Assembly (NCBI RefSeq): GCF_003002895.1 | Contig: NZ_PVTI01000002.1 | Coordinates: 1-64,000, forward strand | Direction: 5' to 3' | DNA: 64,000 nucleotides | From: Knoellia remsis | GTDB lineage: Bacteria; Actinomycetota; Actinomycetes; Actinomycetales; Dermatophilaceae | Shown here: positions 35,420-44,615 of the stretch, piece after piece | Numbering within the stretch: position 1 is the stretch's first letter | Layout of the letters: the number at the start of each line of letters is the position of its first letter | Translations under genes and position numbers: made by a program | The notes under the pieces: generated by a model | What the model was told of the DNA's origin: nothing | The model's input: the letters and a program-made list of their open reading frames with translations, nothing else | Database searches by the model: none

Positions 35420-35835
35420 GCCGCGCGGCGGCGCGCTGGCTCGCCGGTCTGGTGCTCACGGCATACACCGTGGCGATCGCGGCGCTGCTGCTCTGGCCGG
35501 ATGCGTGGAGCATCAACCGGCTCAACGTCGCGGTCTATGTGTGGTTCCTCAACCGTGGTGTCCCGCCGAGCATGACGCCGGAACGGTGGGCGGTCGTGTG
35601 GAACGTGTTCCTGCTCGCCCCGCTGACCTTCGCCCTGGCGCTCATCGCCCCGCGGGTGCGCTGGTGGTGGTGGGCCCTGCTCGGGCTGGCCCTGTCGGTG
35701 GGGTTCGAGGCGGCGCAGGACCTCATCGTGCAGACCCGGGACGCGTCGTGGGGTGACGTCCTCGCCAACACGTGCGGTGCGGTCGCCGGGGCGTATGCCG
35801 GGTCGCGGCTCAGTGCCCGTCGCGCGCCTCGATGA
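35416..35835 (+). CDS. VanZ-like family membrane protein
   Basis: Membrane protein of 139 residues with four hydrophobic helices (LAGLVLTAYTVAIAALLLWP; VVWNVFLLAPLTFALALI; WWWWALLGLALSVGFEAAQD; GDVLANTCGAVAGAYAG). The SVGFEAAQDL... DVLANTCGAVAG pattern is the VanZ-family core. VanZ gives low-level teicoplanin resistance in enterococci; most homologues have unknown roles. Coupled to the DUF2017 gene by GTGA. The 3' end overlaps the convergent PqqD-like gene by 26 bp. Confidence 0.85.
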   Translation: MSRAAARWLAGLVLTAYTVAIAALLLWPDAWSINRLNVAVYVWFLNRGVPPSMTPERWAVVWNVFLLAPLTFALALIAPRVRWWWWALLGLALSVGFEAAQDLIVQTRDASWGDVLANTCGAVAGAYAGSRLSARRAPR

Positions 35836-36118
35836 GGCGCTGCGCCAGGAACGACTCGACGAAGGACGCCACAGCCGGAGCGACGACGGACCGGTCCGTC
35901 CCGGTGCCCTCGGCGAGCAGGGTGATCGTCTCGCCGACGCTGGCGCCGTCGTCGAGGCTGAGCCAGACCACGGAGCCGGTGCCCTCGAGCACGAGCGCCG
36001 GCCCCTCGGGGAACGGCGCGACATAGACGGTCGGCGAGTCGTGCGGTGTGGACAGGGTGTCCGTGACCCAGCCGACGTGCGGCCGGGGGCGGAAGCGGGC
36101 GTCCTCGGTGATGCTCAC
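35810..36118 (-). CDS. PqqD-like (RRE-type) small protein
   Basis: Product of 102 residues resembling PqqD/RiPP recognition elements: RPHVGW, then the beta/helix pattern GTGSVVWLSLDDGASVGETI followed by a helical tail FVESFLAQRLIEARDGH. PqqD domains bind leader peptides in RiPP pathways, but stand-alone copies also occur beside glycan genes. GTG 36118 overlaps the stop of the nucleotidyltransferase gene (GTGA), so the two are expressed together. No precursor peptide, cyclase or protease gene is visible nearby. Confidence 0.65.
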   Translation of the reverse strand: MSITEDARFRPRPHVGWVTDTLSTPHDSPTVYVAPFPEGPALVLEGTGSVVWLSLDDGASVGETITLLAEGTGTDRSVVAPAVASFVESFLAQRLIEARDGH

Positions 36119-37023
36119 GAGGGGCCCTCCCGGTCGATGTGCAGGTGTTCCTGCGCCGAGCGTCGGCTCATCCGTCCCAGGTCGCGCGCGCCCTGGACGA
36201 AGCGGCCGCCGAACGCGCGGACCATGTCGGCCCGGGTGGGTGGCCGGCCGAGGTCCTCCGCGAGCCAGGCCTTGTTGACGAGGAACGCGCGCAGCGCCAC
36301 GCCGACCTTGGCGCGGCGGGTCGGGGCGGCCTGCACGCGGGCCCGCCACTCCTCGAGCCGGGTGTGCCCGGGACGCGAGAAGACCCGCCAGAGGGCCGCC
36401 TCCGGGTCGCCGTCGTAGGCGTCCAGCTGGTCGGTCGCAGCCGCGAGAGCCACCTCGGCATGGACCTCACGGGCGAGCTCGACGACGGCCTGCCTGTCCT
36501 GTTCGGAGGCGTGCCCCCAGTTGACCGCGTGGTCGGGGTGCTGGTCCATCGCGGGCGCCTCGCTGCGGGCGACGTGGAGGAGGAGGACGAGCTGCTGGCC
36601 CGTGCGGTCGGGCACGGCGACGTCGATGGCGGCGAGCCGGGTGTGCTCGCGGCGCCCCCACAGCACCTCGAACGTGTGCTCGGGGTCGCGGTCCATCCCC
36701 GGGAACCGGCGATGCACGTCGAGCAGGCCCCAGTGCGGGTGGTAGAGCCCGGCGGCATGCTCGAAGGCCGAGCCGTCACGGAAGTCCGTACGCAGGATCC
36801 ACCCGGTCCGCTCCAGGCCAGCCATGAACCGGGGGACGTGCTGCGGGCGTACGAGCACGTCGGCGTCGGTGCTGGCCGTGCCGGGCCTGCGCAACCCCTC
36901 TGCCACCGCCGGGCCCTTGATGTGGAGCAGGTCGACCTTCTGCTGGTTCGCCAGCACCTGGGTCGCGCCATGGGCGAGCTCGACGCGGACGTGCAGCGGC
37001 ACGTCGGTCCGGGGCTCCTCCAC
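36115..37023 (-). CDS. Uncharacterised nucleotidyltransferase family protein
   Basis: Product of 302 residues of the NTP_transf_5 type. The nucleotidyltransferase core is visible as DLLHIKGPAVAEGLRRPGTA followed by STDADVLVRP, where the Asp pair is the probable metal site, and GLLDVHRRFPGM. Such proteins occur with PqqD and HPr-kinase-like genes in lasso peptide and exopolysaccharide clusters; substrate unknown. GTG 37023 is used. It sits just upstream of and divergent to the tyrosine autokinase gene, suggesting a link to glycan export. Confidence 0.7.
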   Translation of the reverse strand: MEEPRTDVPLHVRVELAHGATQVLANQQKVDLLHIKGPAVAEGLRRPGTASTDADVLVRPQHVPRFMAGLERTGWILRTDFRDGSAFEHAAGLYHPHWGLLDVHRRFPGMDRDPEHTFEVLWGRREHTRLAAIDVAVPDRTGQQLVLLLHVARSEAPAMDQHPDHAVNWGHASEQDRQAVVELAREVHAEVALAAATDQLDAYDGDPEAALWRVFSRPGHTRLEEWRARVQAAPTRRAKVGVALRAFLVNKAWLAEDLGRPPTRADMVRAFGGRFVQGARDLGRMSRRSAQEHLHIDREGPS

Positions 37024-37150
37024 CCGAACATCGTGCCCGCACAGCCCCGGCCTGTCACACGCAAAGCACGCCTTCGTGTCCTGAGGGGTGTGTCCCGAGG
37101 GTCGTCCCCGGCCAGTTCGCCGATTGGCCGGGGCGCACGATCACGCGCGA

Positions 37151-37156
37151 TAAGGT
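37151..37156 (+). promoter_or_regulatory. Candidate -10 box of the autokinase gene
   Basis: TAAGGT lies 35 nt before ATG 37192, leaving a short leader with the AGGGAC ribosome binding site. No clear -35 box. Confidence 0.35.
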
Positions 37157-37191
37157 GATCCGAGCAGCCACACGCTCTCGCAGGGACCTCC

Positions 37192-38652
37192 ATGACCTTT
37201 CTCGACTTCGTCCGACTCAGTCGCGCGAATCTCCTCCGCATCGTCCTTCTCGTCCTCATCGGTGCGGGACTGGCGTTCGCCTACGCGCAGACGCTGCCCA
37301 AGGTGTATGCCGCGGACGCGAGTGGCTATGTCGTGACCGGTGGGGGCCAGAACACCGGTGACGTCTTCGCGGGCAGCACGCTCGCAGGATCCAAGGCCGA
37401 GTCGTACCTGCCGCTCATCAACAGCCGTGCGGTCGGCAAGCGTGCCGGGGAGATCATCGGCTCGGATGCGCCGCCGGAGGTGCTCGCGGCCCGGGTCGCG
37501 GGTTCGGTCGCTCCGGGGTCGGTCATCCTCAAGATCAACGCGACCGGCCCGACCCCGACGGACGCCCGCGACCTCGCCGACGCGACGATGGAGGCCGTCG
37601 CCGCCGAGGCCAACCGGCTCGAGCTCGGTGGCGGCGAGGTCAAGCCGGGGACGCAGGCGCTCGTGCGCATCATCCCCATCGAGACCGCGCTGCTGCCGGG
37701 TGCCCCGATCGGTCCCAACGTCACCAAGTACGTCCTCGCCGGCGCGGTCGCCGGGGCGGCGCTCGCGTACGCGTGGATCTTCATCCGCCGGCTCTCGGAC
37801 ACCCGCATTCGCACGTCGAAGGACGTCGAGGACCTCACCGGGTCGAGCTCCCTCGGTGTCATCCCGTTGAGCAACGAGCTCCGCAAGGCCCGTGGTGGGC
37901 GCTCGTCGGGCCTCGGACTGGCCGGGGAGTCGTTCCGGCAGATCCGCACCAACCTGCGCTTCGTCAGCCCGGACGCACCGCCGCAGAGCATCGTCGTCAC
38001 GAGCGCGAGCCCGTCGGAGGGCAAGTCCACGGTGTCCTCGACGCTCGCCAGCATCATCGCCGAGGACGGACGCCCGGTCGTCATCATCGACGCCGACCTG
38101 CGTCGCCCCAACATCGCGAACATCCTCGAGGTGAGCTCGACGGTGGGGCTGAGCGAGGTCCTCTCGGGACAGATGGACTACACCGACGCCATGCAGGCGA
38201 CGCGCCACCAGGACGTGTTCGTCATCGCCGGCGGCCAGGTCCCGCCGAACCCCTCTGAGCTCCTCGGCTCGGCCCGGATGCGCCAGCTGCTGCAGGAGCT
38301 CACCCGCGACCACTTCGTCATCCTCGATGCCCCGCCGCTGCTCCCGGTCACCGACGCGGCCCTGCTCTCCGGCGCCGCCGACGGCACGATCCTCGTCTTC
38401 GCCGTCGGCAAGACCCACAAGGACCAGGTCGAGGCCTGCGCGAAGATGATCCAGCAGGTCGGCGGCCGCATCCTCGGCATCGTCCTCAACATGGCGCCCA
38501 AGCGCGGCATGGGCTCGGTGATGTACGGCGACGGCTACTCGACCTACTACAGCCACGGCAGCTACGAGTACTACAAGAGCGGGCCGAAGAAGGGTCGCCG
38601 TCGGGCCGCGAAGAAGGCCAAGGACCGCGTGGGAGCCGGCCGCCGCGGCTGA
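37192..38652 (+). CDS. Polysaccharide tyrosine autokinase with Wzz-like domain
   Basis: Bacterial tyrosine kinase that controls chain length and export of a surface polysaccharide, 486 residues. An N-terminal Wzz-like region with two membrane helices (LLRIVLLVLIGAGLAFAYA; YVLAGAVAGAALAYAWIFI) flanks an extracellular loop. The cytoplasmic kinase has Walker A PSEGKST (274-280), Walker A' with D300 and D302 (IIDADLRRP), Walker B at D379 (VILDAPPLLP) and a Tyr cluster near the C-terminus (YGDGYSTYYSHGSYEYY), the autophosphorylation tail. Single-chain fusion of activator and kinase, as in proteobacterial Wzc. Divergent glycan genes follow. Confidence 0.93.
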   Translation: MTFLDFVRLSRANLLRIVLLVLIGAGLAFAYAQTLPKVYAADASGYVVTGGGQNTGDVFAGSTLAGSKAESYLPLINSRAVGKRAGEIIGSDAPPEVLAARVAGSVAPGSVILKINATGPTPTDARDLADATMEAVAAEANRLELGGGEVKPGTQALVRIIPIETALLPGAPIGPNVTKYVLAGAVAGAALAYAWIFIRRLSDTRIRTSKDVEDLTGSSSLGVIPLSNELRKARGGRSSGLGLAGESFRQIRTNLRFVSPDAPPQSIVVTSASPSEGKSTVSSTLASIIAEDGRPVVIIDADLRRPNIANILEVSSTVGLSEVLSGQMDYTDAMQATRHQDVFVIAGGQVPPNPSELLGSARMRQLLQELTRDHFVILDAPPLLPVTDAALLSGAADGTILVFAVGKTHKDQVEACAKMIQQVGGRILGIVLNMAPKRGMGSVMYGDGYSTYYSHGSYEYYKSGPKKGRRRAAKKAKDRVGAGRRG

Positions 38653-38688
38653 GCGCGGACGCGCCGCGCGCTGCTCCGACGGCGAGCT

Positions 38689-38783
38689 GTCGGACGTGCA
38701 ATGGGTCGCGCAGCCCGGGGCCAGCTCCGTGTGATCGAGGCGAACGTGGACGCCTGTGGCCCCGATTGCATGTCCGTCGGCCC
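38689..38783. repeat. Hairpin repeat, diverged copy 3
   Basis: Inverted ends TGTCGGACGTGCAATGG (38689-38705) and CCGATTGCATGTCCGTCGG (38762-38780) match the ends of the copies at 31740 and 32884, but the interior is different. It lies between the convergent autokinase and sugar transferase genes. Confidence 0.75.
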
Positions 38784-38865
38784 GGGTGTGCTGCGGTGGA
38801 GTCGGGTAGGCCGGGTGGCCGGGGTGCTGCGCCTGCGCGTGCGAGCGCGGTATGCCGGGTGCGCG

Positions 38866-38919
38866 CCTCAGTAGGTGCCGCGGCCTCAGTAGGTGCCGCG
38901 GCCTCAGTAGGCGCCGCGC
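38866..38919. repeat. Three tandem 18-bp repeats across the sugar transferase stop codon
   Basis: Units 38866-38883, 38884-38901 and 38902-38919 are CCTCAGTAGGTGCCGCGG or a close variant. Read on the minus strand each encodes RG(A/T)Y followed by TGA in the same frame, so the real stop (38904-38906) is backed by two more in-frame stops. Confidence 0.9.
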
Positions 38920-40364
38920 CGGGACACGACGGCGTGCACGGTGCGCGCGAGGATGAGCAGGTCCTGCGTCATCGACCAGTTGTCGACGTAGTAGAGGTCG
39001 AGCCGCACCGAGTCCTCCCACGACAGGTCGGCCCGACCCGAGACCTGCCACAGGCCGGTCATGCCCGGCAGGACCGTGAGCCGCCGGTGCACATCCATGT
39101 CGTAGCGGTCGACCTCCGTCTGCAGCGGCGGACGCGGGCCGACGAGGCTCATGTCGCCGCGCAGGACGTTGAACAGCTGGGGCAGCTCGTCGAGCGAGTA
39201 GCGGCGGATGACGCGCCCGACCCGGGTGATCCGCGGGTCGTCCTCGTCCTTGGACAGCACGTGGTCGACGTCGTGCTTGTTGCGCATCGTCGCCGTGAGG
39301 GTGTCGGCGCCGACCACCATGGAGCGGAACTTCAGCACCCCGAACGGCCGACCCTGCCGGCCGACCCGCTGCTGGGTGAAGAGCACGGGTCCGCCGTCGC
39401 CGAGCTTGACGAGGAGGGCCACGACGAGCAGCACCGGCGCGAAGGCGAGCACGAGCATCGACGTCACCGTGACATCGAAGACGCGCTTGAGCATGCGCCG
39501 TGGCCGGCTCGCGCTGGGCCCCTCGAGCTCGAGCAGGGGCAGCCCCGCGGCAGGGCGTGAGCGCACCCGGTCGGATGCGACGTCGGTGAGGCTGGGGGAG
39601 ATGAGGATGTTGACGCCCGTCTCCTCGAGCTCCCACACCGCGCGCCGCATCTCCTGCGCGGAGGTCACCGCCCCGCCGGCGAAGAGGACGACGTCGGCGC
39701 CGCTGGAGGTGACGATGGCGCCGGTGCGGGCGGTCGGCCCGAGCACGGCGAGCCCGCGCGGGGTCTCGCCGGACCCGTCCGGGGTCGGGACGACGGCTCC
39801 GAGCACGTTGAGCCCGAGCCAGCGCTCCCGGTGCAGGACGCCGGCGATCTCGTCGACCTGGCGCGGCGTGCCCGCGAGCACGACCTTCTGCTGCAGGTGG
39901 CCGCGGCGTCGCAGGACGTGCAGGGTCGCGCGCAGCGCGTAGCGTCCGACGAGGAGAAGCGGGACCCCGATGACGAAGAGCAGGAAGAAGAACCCGCGGG
40001 AGAGCGGGAACCGGGTGAGGTAGCACGCGATCCCGATCCAACCTGCGGCGAAGACGGACGCGCGCAGCACGTGCTTGTACTCCGCCGAGCCGGCGCCGAA
40101 GAGGTGCGGGGCCCAAGCGCCCGTCCCGCCGAGGTTCAGCAGCCAGAGCGCGACGATCGGCACCGCGGCGATGGAGAGGTTGGAGTCGAGGTCCCCGGCG
40201 GTGTCGAAGAGCCTGAGCTCTCGGCGCCCCCACGCCGCGAGGAAGGTCGCGACGATGATCAGCCCGGTGTCCACGAGGGCGGCGGCCACCGACGGGACGA
40301 CCAAAGCCGCCCTGCTCCGTCCGCGGGCCGCGGTCCCCGTGCGCAACTCGTCGAGCTGGAGCAC
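38904..40364 (-). CDS. Undecaprenyl-phosphate sugar phosphotransferase (WbaP/ExoY type)
   Basis: Initiates glycan repeat-unit assembly by moving a sugar-phosphate onto undecaprenyl phosphate. 486 residues: four to five N-terminal membrane helices, a nucleotide-binding-like CoA fold in the middle (LQQKVVLAGTPRQVDEIAGV), one more helix after KRVFDVTVTS, then the catalytic domain (VLFTQQRVGRQGRPFGVLKF; YSLDELPQLFNVLRGDMSLV; GPRPPLQTEV; LPGMTGLWQVSGRADLSWED). GTG 40364 has GAGGAGGG at good spacing. Last gene of the leftward glycan cluster, 62 bp after the preceding gene. Confidence 0.94.
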   Translation of the reverse strand: MLQLDELRTGTAARGRSRAALVVPSVAAALVDTGLIIVATFLAAWGRRELRLFDTAGDLDSNLSIAAVPIVALWLLNLGGTGAWAPHLFGAGSAEYKHVLRASVFAAGWIGIACYLTRFPLSRGFFFLLFVIGVPLLLVGRYALRATLHVLRRRGHLQQKVVLAGTPRQVDEIAGVLHRERWLGLNVLGAVVPTPDGSGETPRGLAVLGPTARTGAIVTSSGADVVLFAGGAVTSAQEMRRAVWELEETGVNILISPSLTDVASDRVRSRPAAGLPLLELEGPSASRPRRMLKRVFDVTVTSMLVLAFAPVLLVVALLVKLGDGGPVLFTQQRVGRQGRPFGVLKFRSMVVGADTLTATMRNKHDVDHVLSKDEDDPRITRVGRVIRRYSLDELPQLFNVLRGDMSLVGPRPPLQTEVDRYDMDVHRRLTVLPGMTGLWQVSGRADLSWEDSVRLDLYYVDNWSMTQDLLILARTVHAVVSRRGAY

Positions 40365-40426
40365 TCCGGCATCCCTCCTCGCAGGATGTCGAACGACACA
40401 ACTCCTCCAAGATACGTCGGAGTTGG

Positions 40427-41548
40427 CTACCGCATCCCAGCTTCGCGAAGAACGGCTCGCACCTGCGACCGCAATGCGTCGGCGAACCGCTCCTCGCCGA
40501 AGGAGGCCGCGTGTGCCCGGAGGTCGTCGCTCACCCAGGGCAATCCGGCGGCGTTGCGGACCGCCCGTCGGACCGCCGAGGGGGTCGCGTCGGTGAAGAA
40601 CACGCCTGTGCGACCGGGCACGACGGTGTCGAGGTAGCCGCCGGCCTCGAGCGCGATCGTCGGGTGGCCGAAGGCGGCCGCCTCGAGCGGGGTGAGGCCG
40701 AAGTCCTCGAGGCTCGGCGCGACGAGAGCCCGCGCACCGGCATACGTCCAGCGCAGCTGCGCGTCGCTGAGATGCGAGACGAGCCGGACGTTGTCGGGCA
40801 GGCTGGCGGCCAGGACGTCACGCAGCGGTCCGTCCCCGACGACGACGAGCCGGTCGTCGGGCAGGCCACGGAACGCCTCGACGGCGACGTCGACGTTCTT
40901 GTAGGGGAGCAGTCGCGAGACGACGAGGTGGTAGTCGTCCCAGCCCGCCAGCTCCGGCACCGGCTCGGTGGGACCGTCCGCGGTGACACCGTGCGGAGGA
41001 GGCAGCACCTCCGCGGTGATCCCGTATGCCGCGTGGATGCGGTCGCGCACGACGCGCGAGTTCGCGAGGTAGGCGTCGGCGCGTGCCGCCGCGCGCTGGT
41101 CCCAGCGACGCAGCGCCGGAGCGAGCAGGCCGAGCGCGATCCCGGACAGGCCGCGCGAGCCGTGCGCGCCGAGGTACTCGTCGCGCTGGTGGAGCCAGCG
41201 GGCCGGGGCGTGGCAGTAGACGAGAAGCGCACCGCTCGAGTGGAACCCGTGGGCCCAGCCGCTCGAGGAGGCGAGGACGACGTCGGCGTCGATCCGGGTG
41301 GCCGAGGCCGCGGGCGCGAGCAGTGGGAGGGCGAGCCGGTGCCGGCGCCGCAGCACCCCGACCCGGTTGAGCGGTGAGGTGACGATGTCGAGGTCACGGA
41401 ACTCGGGATAGGTGCCGTCGGGGTCGTAGAGCGTCGTGTGGATGCGCGCCCCGGGGAACGCACGGGCCATGGCGAGGACGACGCGTTCGGCGCCGCCGCG
41501 CTGGGTGAGGTAGTCGTGCGCGATGGCCACGCGTGGACGAACGCTCAC
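40427..41548 (-). CDS. Glycosyltransferase family 4 protein
   Basis: GT-B fold retaining glycosyltransferase, 373 residues. N-terminal acceptor domain RPRVAIAHDYLTQRGGAERV; C-terminal nucleotide-sugar domain with VVSRLLPYKNVDVAVEAFRG, VVVGDGPLR and the EX7E-like segment APSLEDFGLTPLEAAAFGHP. The start resembles mannosyltransferases of the WbaZ/WbdB type, which fits GDP-mannose enzymes directly upstream. GTG 41548 overlaps the stop of the preceding gene (GTGA). Confidence 0.9.
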   Translation of the reverse strand: MSVRPRVAIAHDYLTQRGGAERVVLAMARAFPGARIHTTLYDPDGTYPEFRDLDIVTSPLNRVGVLRRRHRLALPLLAPAASATRIDADVVLASSSGWAHGFHSSGALLVYCHAPARWLHQRDEYLGAHGSRGLSGIALGLLAPALRRWDQRAAARADAYLANSRVVRDRIHAAYGITAEVLPPPHGVTADGPTEPVPELAGWDDYHLVVSRLLPYKNVDVAVEAFRGLPDDRLVVVGDGPLRDVLAASLPDNVRLVSHLSDAQLRWTYAGARALVAPSLEDFGLTPLEAAAFGHPTIALEAGGYLDTVVPGRTGVFFTDATPSAVRRAVRNAAGLPWVSDDLRAHAASFGEERFADALRSQVRAVLREAGMR

Positions 41549-42527
41549 CCGGCCCGCTCCAGGGTCGCGACGTCGGCGTCGACCATCCGCCCGACGAGCT
41601 CGTCGAAGGTCACCGACGGTGACCACCCGAGCTCGGTGCGTGCCCGGGTGGCGTCCCCGATGAGCACCGCCGGGTCGGCCGGCCGGACGAACTCGGGGTC
41701 GATGCGCACGTGCGCCTGCCAGTCGTCGATGCCGACCCGGGAGAACGCAGCCGCGACGAAGTCGGCGACGCTGTGCGCCTCGCCTGTGGCGACGACGTAG
41801 TCGAGCGGCTCGGTGTGCCGCGCGGCGCGCACCATGGCGTCGACGTAGTCGGGGGCCCAGCCCCAGTCGCGGCGCGCGTCGAGGTTGCCGAGGGCGAGCG
41901 TGCCACCCTCTCGTGCGATGCGGGCCGCTCCGGACGTGATCTTGCGGGTGACGAAGGTCGTCGGGCGCCGCGGCGACTCGTGGTTGTAGAGGATGCAGCT
42001 CACGGCGAAGAGCTCTCGCCGACGGGCGACGCCGACGCAGTGGTGGGCGAAGGCCTTCGCGGCGCCGTAGGGGCTGACCGGCCGGACCGGGGTCCGCTCG
42101 TCCTGGGGCGCGATGGGCGCCTCCCCGAAGATCTCGGCGCTCGACGCCTGCACGAGCCGAACCTCTCGGCCCGTGCTCTCCTGCGTCTCCGCCGCCGCCT
42201 CGAGCAGGGAGACGACGGCGAGCCCGTTGACCCGTGCGGTGAGCTCCGGCTCCTGCCACGAGCGGGCGACCGAGCTGAGGCCGCCGAGGTTGTAGACCTC
42301 GTCCGGGGACACGTCACGCACGAGCGCTCGCACACCGACCGGGTCGGTGAGGTCGGCGGCGTGTGCCGTCACCTCGGCCGGGAGGTCAGCGACGCCGGGA
42401 ACGGTGCCGGCCGCGCCAGCGGGCGGCACGAGGCCGTGGACGGCATACCCGTCTGCGAGGAGTCGCTCGACGAGGTAGCTCCCGTCCTGGCCGGAGGCGC
42501 CGGTGACGAGGGCGACGGGGGTCCGGG

Positions 42528-42531
<4 letters not shown>
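41545..42531 (-). CDS. GDP-mannose 4,6-dehydratase-like protein (paralogue)
   Basis: Short-chain dehydrogenase, 328 residues, homologous to the gmd product encoded just upstream. NAD(P) motif [20 protein letters not shown], catalytic SSAE and SPYGAAK (Tyr-x3-Lys), and the GMD-type segments [15 protein letters not shown] and [19 protein letters not shown]. It could be a second dehydratase or have drifted to a GDP-4-keto-6-deoxymannose reductase; the sequence keeps GMD signatures, so I cannot decide. Both ends overlap neighbours by GTGA. Confidence 0.8.
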
Positions 42532-43532
<1,001 letters not shown>

Positions 43533-43574
43533 CGGTGGCGTCCTCCGTGGGGCGGGTCGAGTCGGTTCATCGTG

Positions 43575-44615
43575 TCAGAGCAGGCGCAGGTCCGTGAGCA
43601 GGTCGTGGAGGCGGGCCCGGCCGGCGTCGGGCGAGAAGTGGGTGTGCCAGCGCTGTCGCGCTGCGTCGAGGTATGCCGTCCGCTCGCCCTCCGTGGCGCG
43701 CGTCGCCGTCGCGATGACGCGGGCGAGGTCCGCGGCGTCGCCGGCCCGGGCGACCCACGGGTGGTCGGGGCCGGTGACCTCGGGGAGGGCGCCGGCGTCG
43801 CTGATGACGAAGGGGGCGCGAGCGGCCATGGCCTCGGCGGCGACGAGCCCGAACGACTCGGCGATGACGGACGGGAACACCGCGAGGTCGATGGTCTCGA
43901 AGAACGCGGCTCGATCGAGCCACCCCGGCCGGTCGACGAGGTGGGCCACCGGAGCGATCGCCGACTCGGCCCGGTCACGCTCGCGCTCGTCGACGAAGTG
44001 CGGTTCACCGGCGAGCAGCAGGCGGTGACGACCCGGGTGCTCGCGCTCCAGCTGCGCCAACGCTTCGGCGAGGACGGTCACTCCCTTGTCGGGGCTCGGA
44101 CGGCCGAGGAAGCCGAGGGTGACGACGCCGTCGGAGGCGGGCCGGCGTGTGGCGGGCTGGTCGTCGGTCCAGTTCCACAGGACACGGGTCCGGGGCACCC
44201 GAGCGGCCATGGAGTGGCTGGGTACAAGGGTCGTGAGCGCGCCGCGGGTGGCCAGCCGGGCGAGCGGACGGTGCAGGCCGAGCGGCTCCTGGTGCAGGTG
44301 CACGACCCGGCCGCGGTGGCCCGTCGTCGCGGCGGCGGGGACGAGCCCGTTGCACCACAGCACCGCGTCGCCACGCCCGCCCTTCGCGCGGTCCCAGTCG
44401 CGCAGCTCGCGCAGGTAGCGGCGGCGCGAGGCCGAGAGCCGGGTCACCGGGTGTCCGGACGCCTCGGCCCGGTCGAGGACGCCGGCCTCGGCGTCCGGCC
44501 CGACGACCGCGACGTCGAGCCCGAGGCCCCGCGCGGCGTCGGCGAGGTGGAGCAGCATGACCTCACCGCCCCCGAGCTCGCCGTTGTTCGCGGCGAGGAC
44601 GAGTCGTCCGGTCAT
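43575..44615 (-). CDS. Glycosyltransferase family 1/4 protein
   Basis: GT-B glycosyltransferase of 346 residues. N-terminus RLVLAANNGELGGGEVMLLH; C-terminal domain LGFLGRPSPDKGVTVLAEAL, LLLAGEPHFVDE and the donor-site motif PSVIAESFGLVAAEAMAARA. The Glu pair in AESFGLVAAEAM is the usual EX7E position. Transfers an unknown sugar in repeat-unit assembly. ATGA overlap with the Wzy-like gene. Confidence 0.9.
   Translation of the reverse strand: MTGRLVLAANNGELGGGEVMLLHLADAARGLGLDVAVVGPDAEAGVLDRAEASGHPVTRLSASRRRYLRELRDWDRAKGGRGDAVLWCNGLVPAAATTGHRGRVVHLHQEPLGLHRPLARLATRGALTTLVPSHSMAARVPRTRVLWNWTDDQPATRRPASDGVVTLGFLGRPSPDKGVTVLAEALAQLEREHPGRHRLLLAGEPHFVDERERDRAESAIAPVAHLVDRPGWLDRAAFFETIDLAVFPSVIAESFGLVAAEAMAARAPFVISDAGALPEVTGPDHPWVARAGDAADLARVIATATRATEGERTAYLDAARQRWHTHFSPDAGRARLHDLLTDLRLL

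Noticed and set aside
35810-37023. Lasso peptide gene cluster
   Set aside because: Only the PqqD-like and nucleotidyltransferase genes are present; no precursor, asparagine-synthase-like cyclase or protease gene.
38653-38688. Factor-independent terminator after the autokinase gene
   Set aside because: The GC-rich stretch can fold in several ways without a clear stem or U-tract; the hairpin repeat just after is a better candidate.
37141-40410. 1089-codon minus-strand frame across the autokinase and sugar transferase genes
   Set aside because: It crosses two genes with complete domain structure in other frames and has no recognisable motifs.
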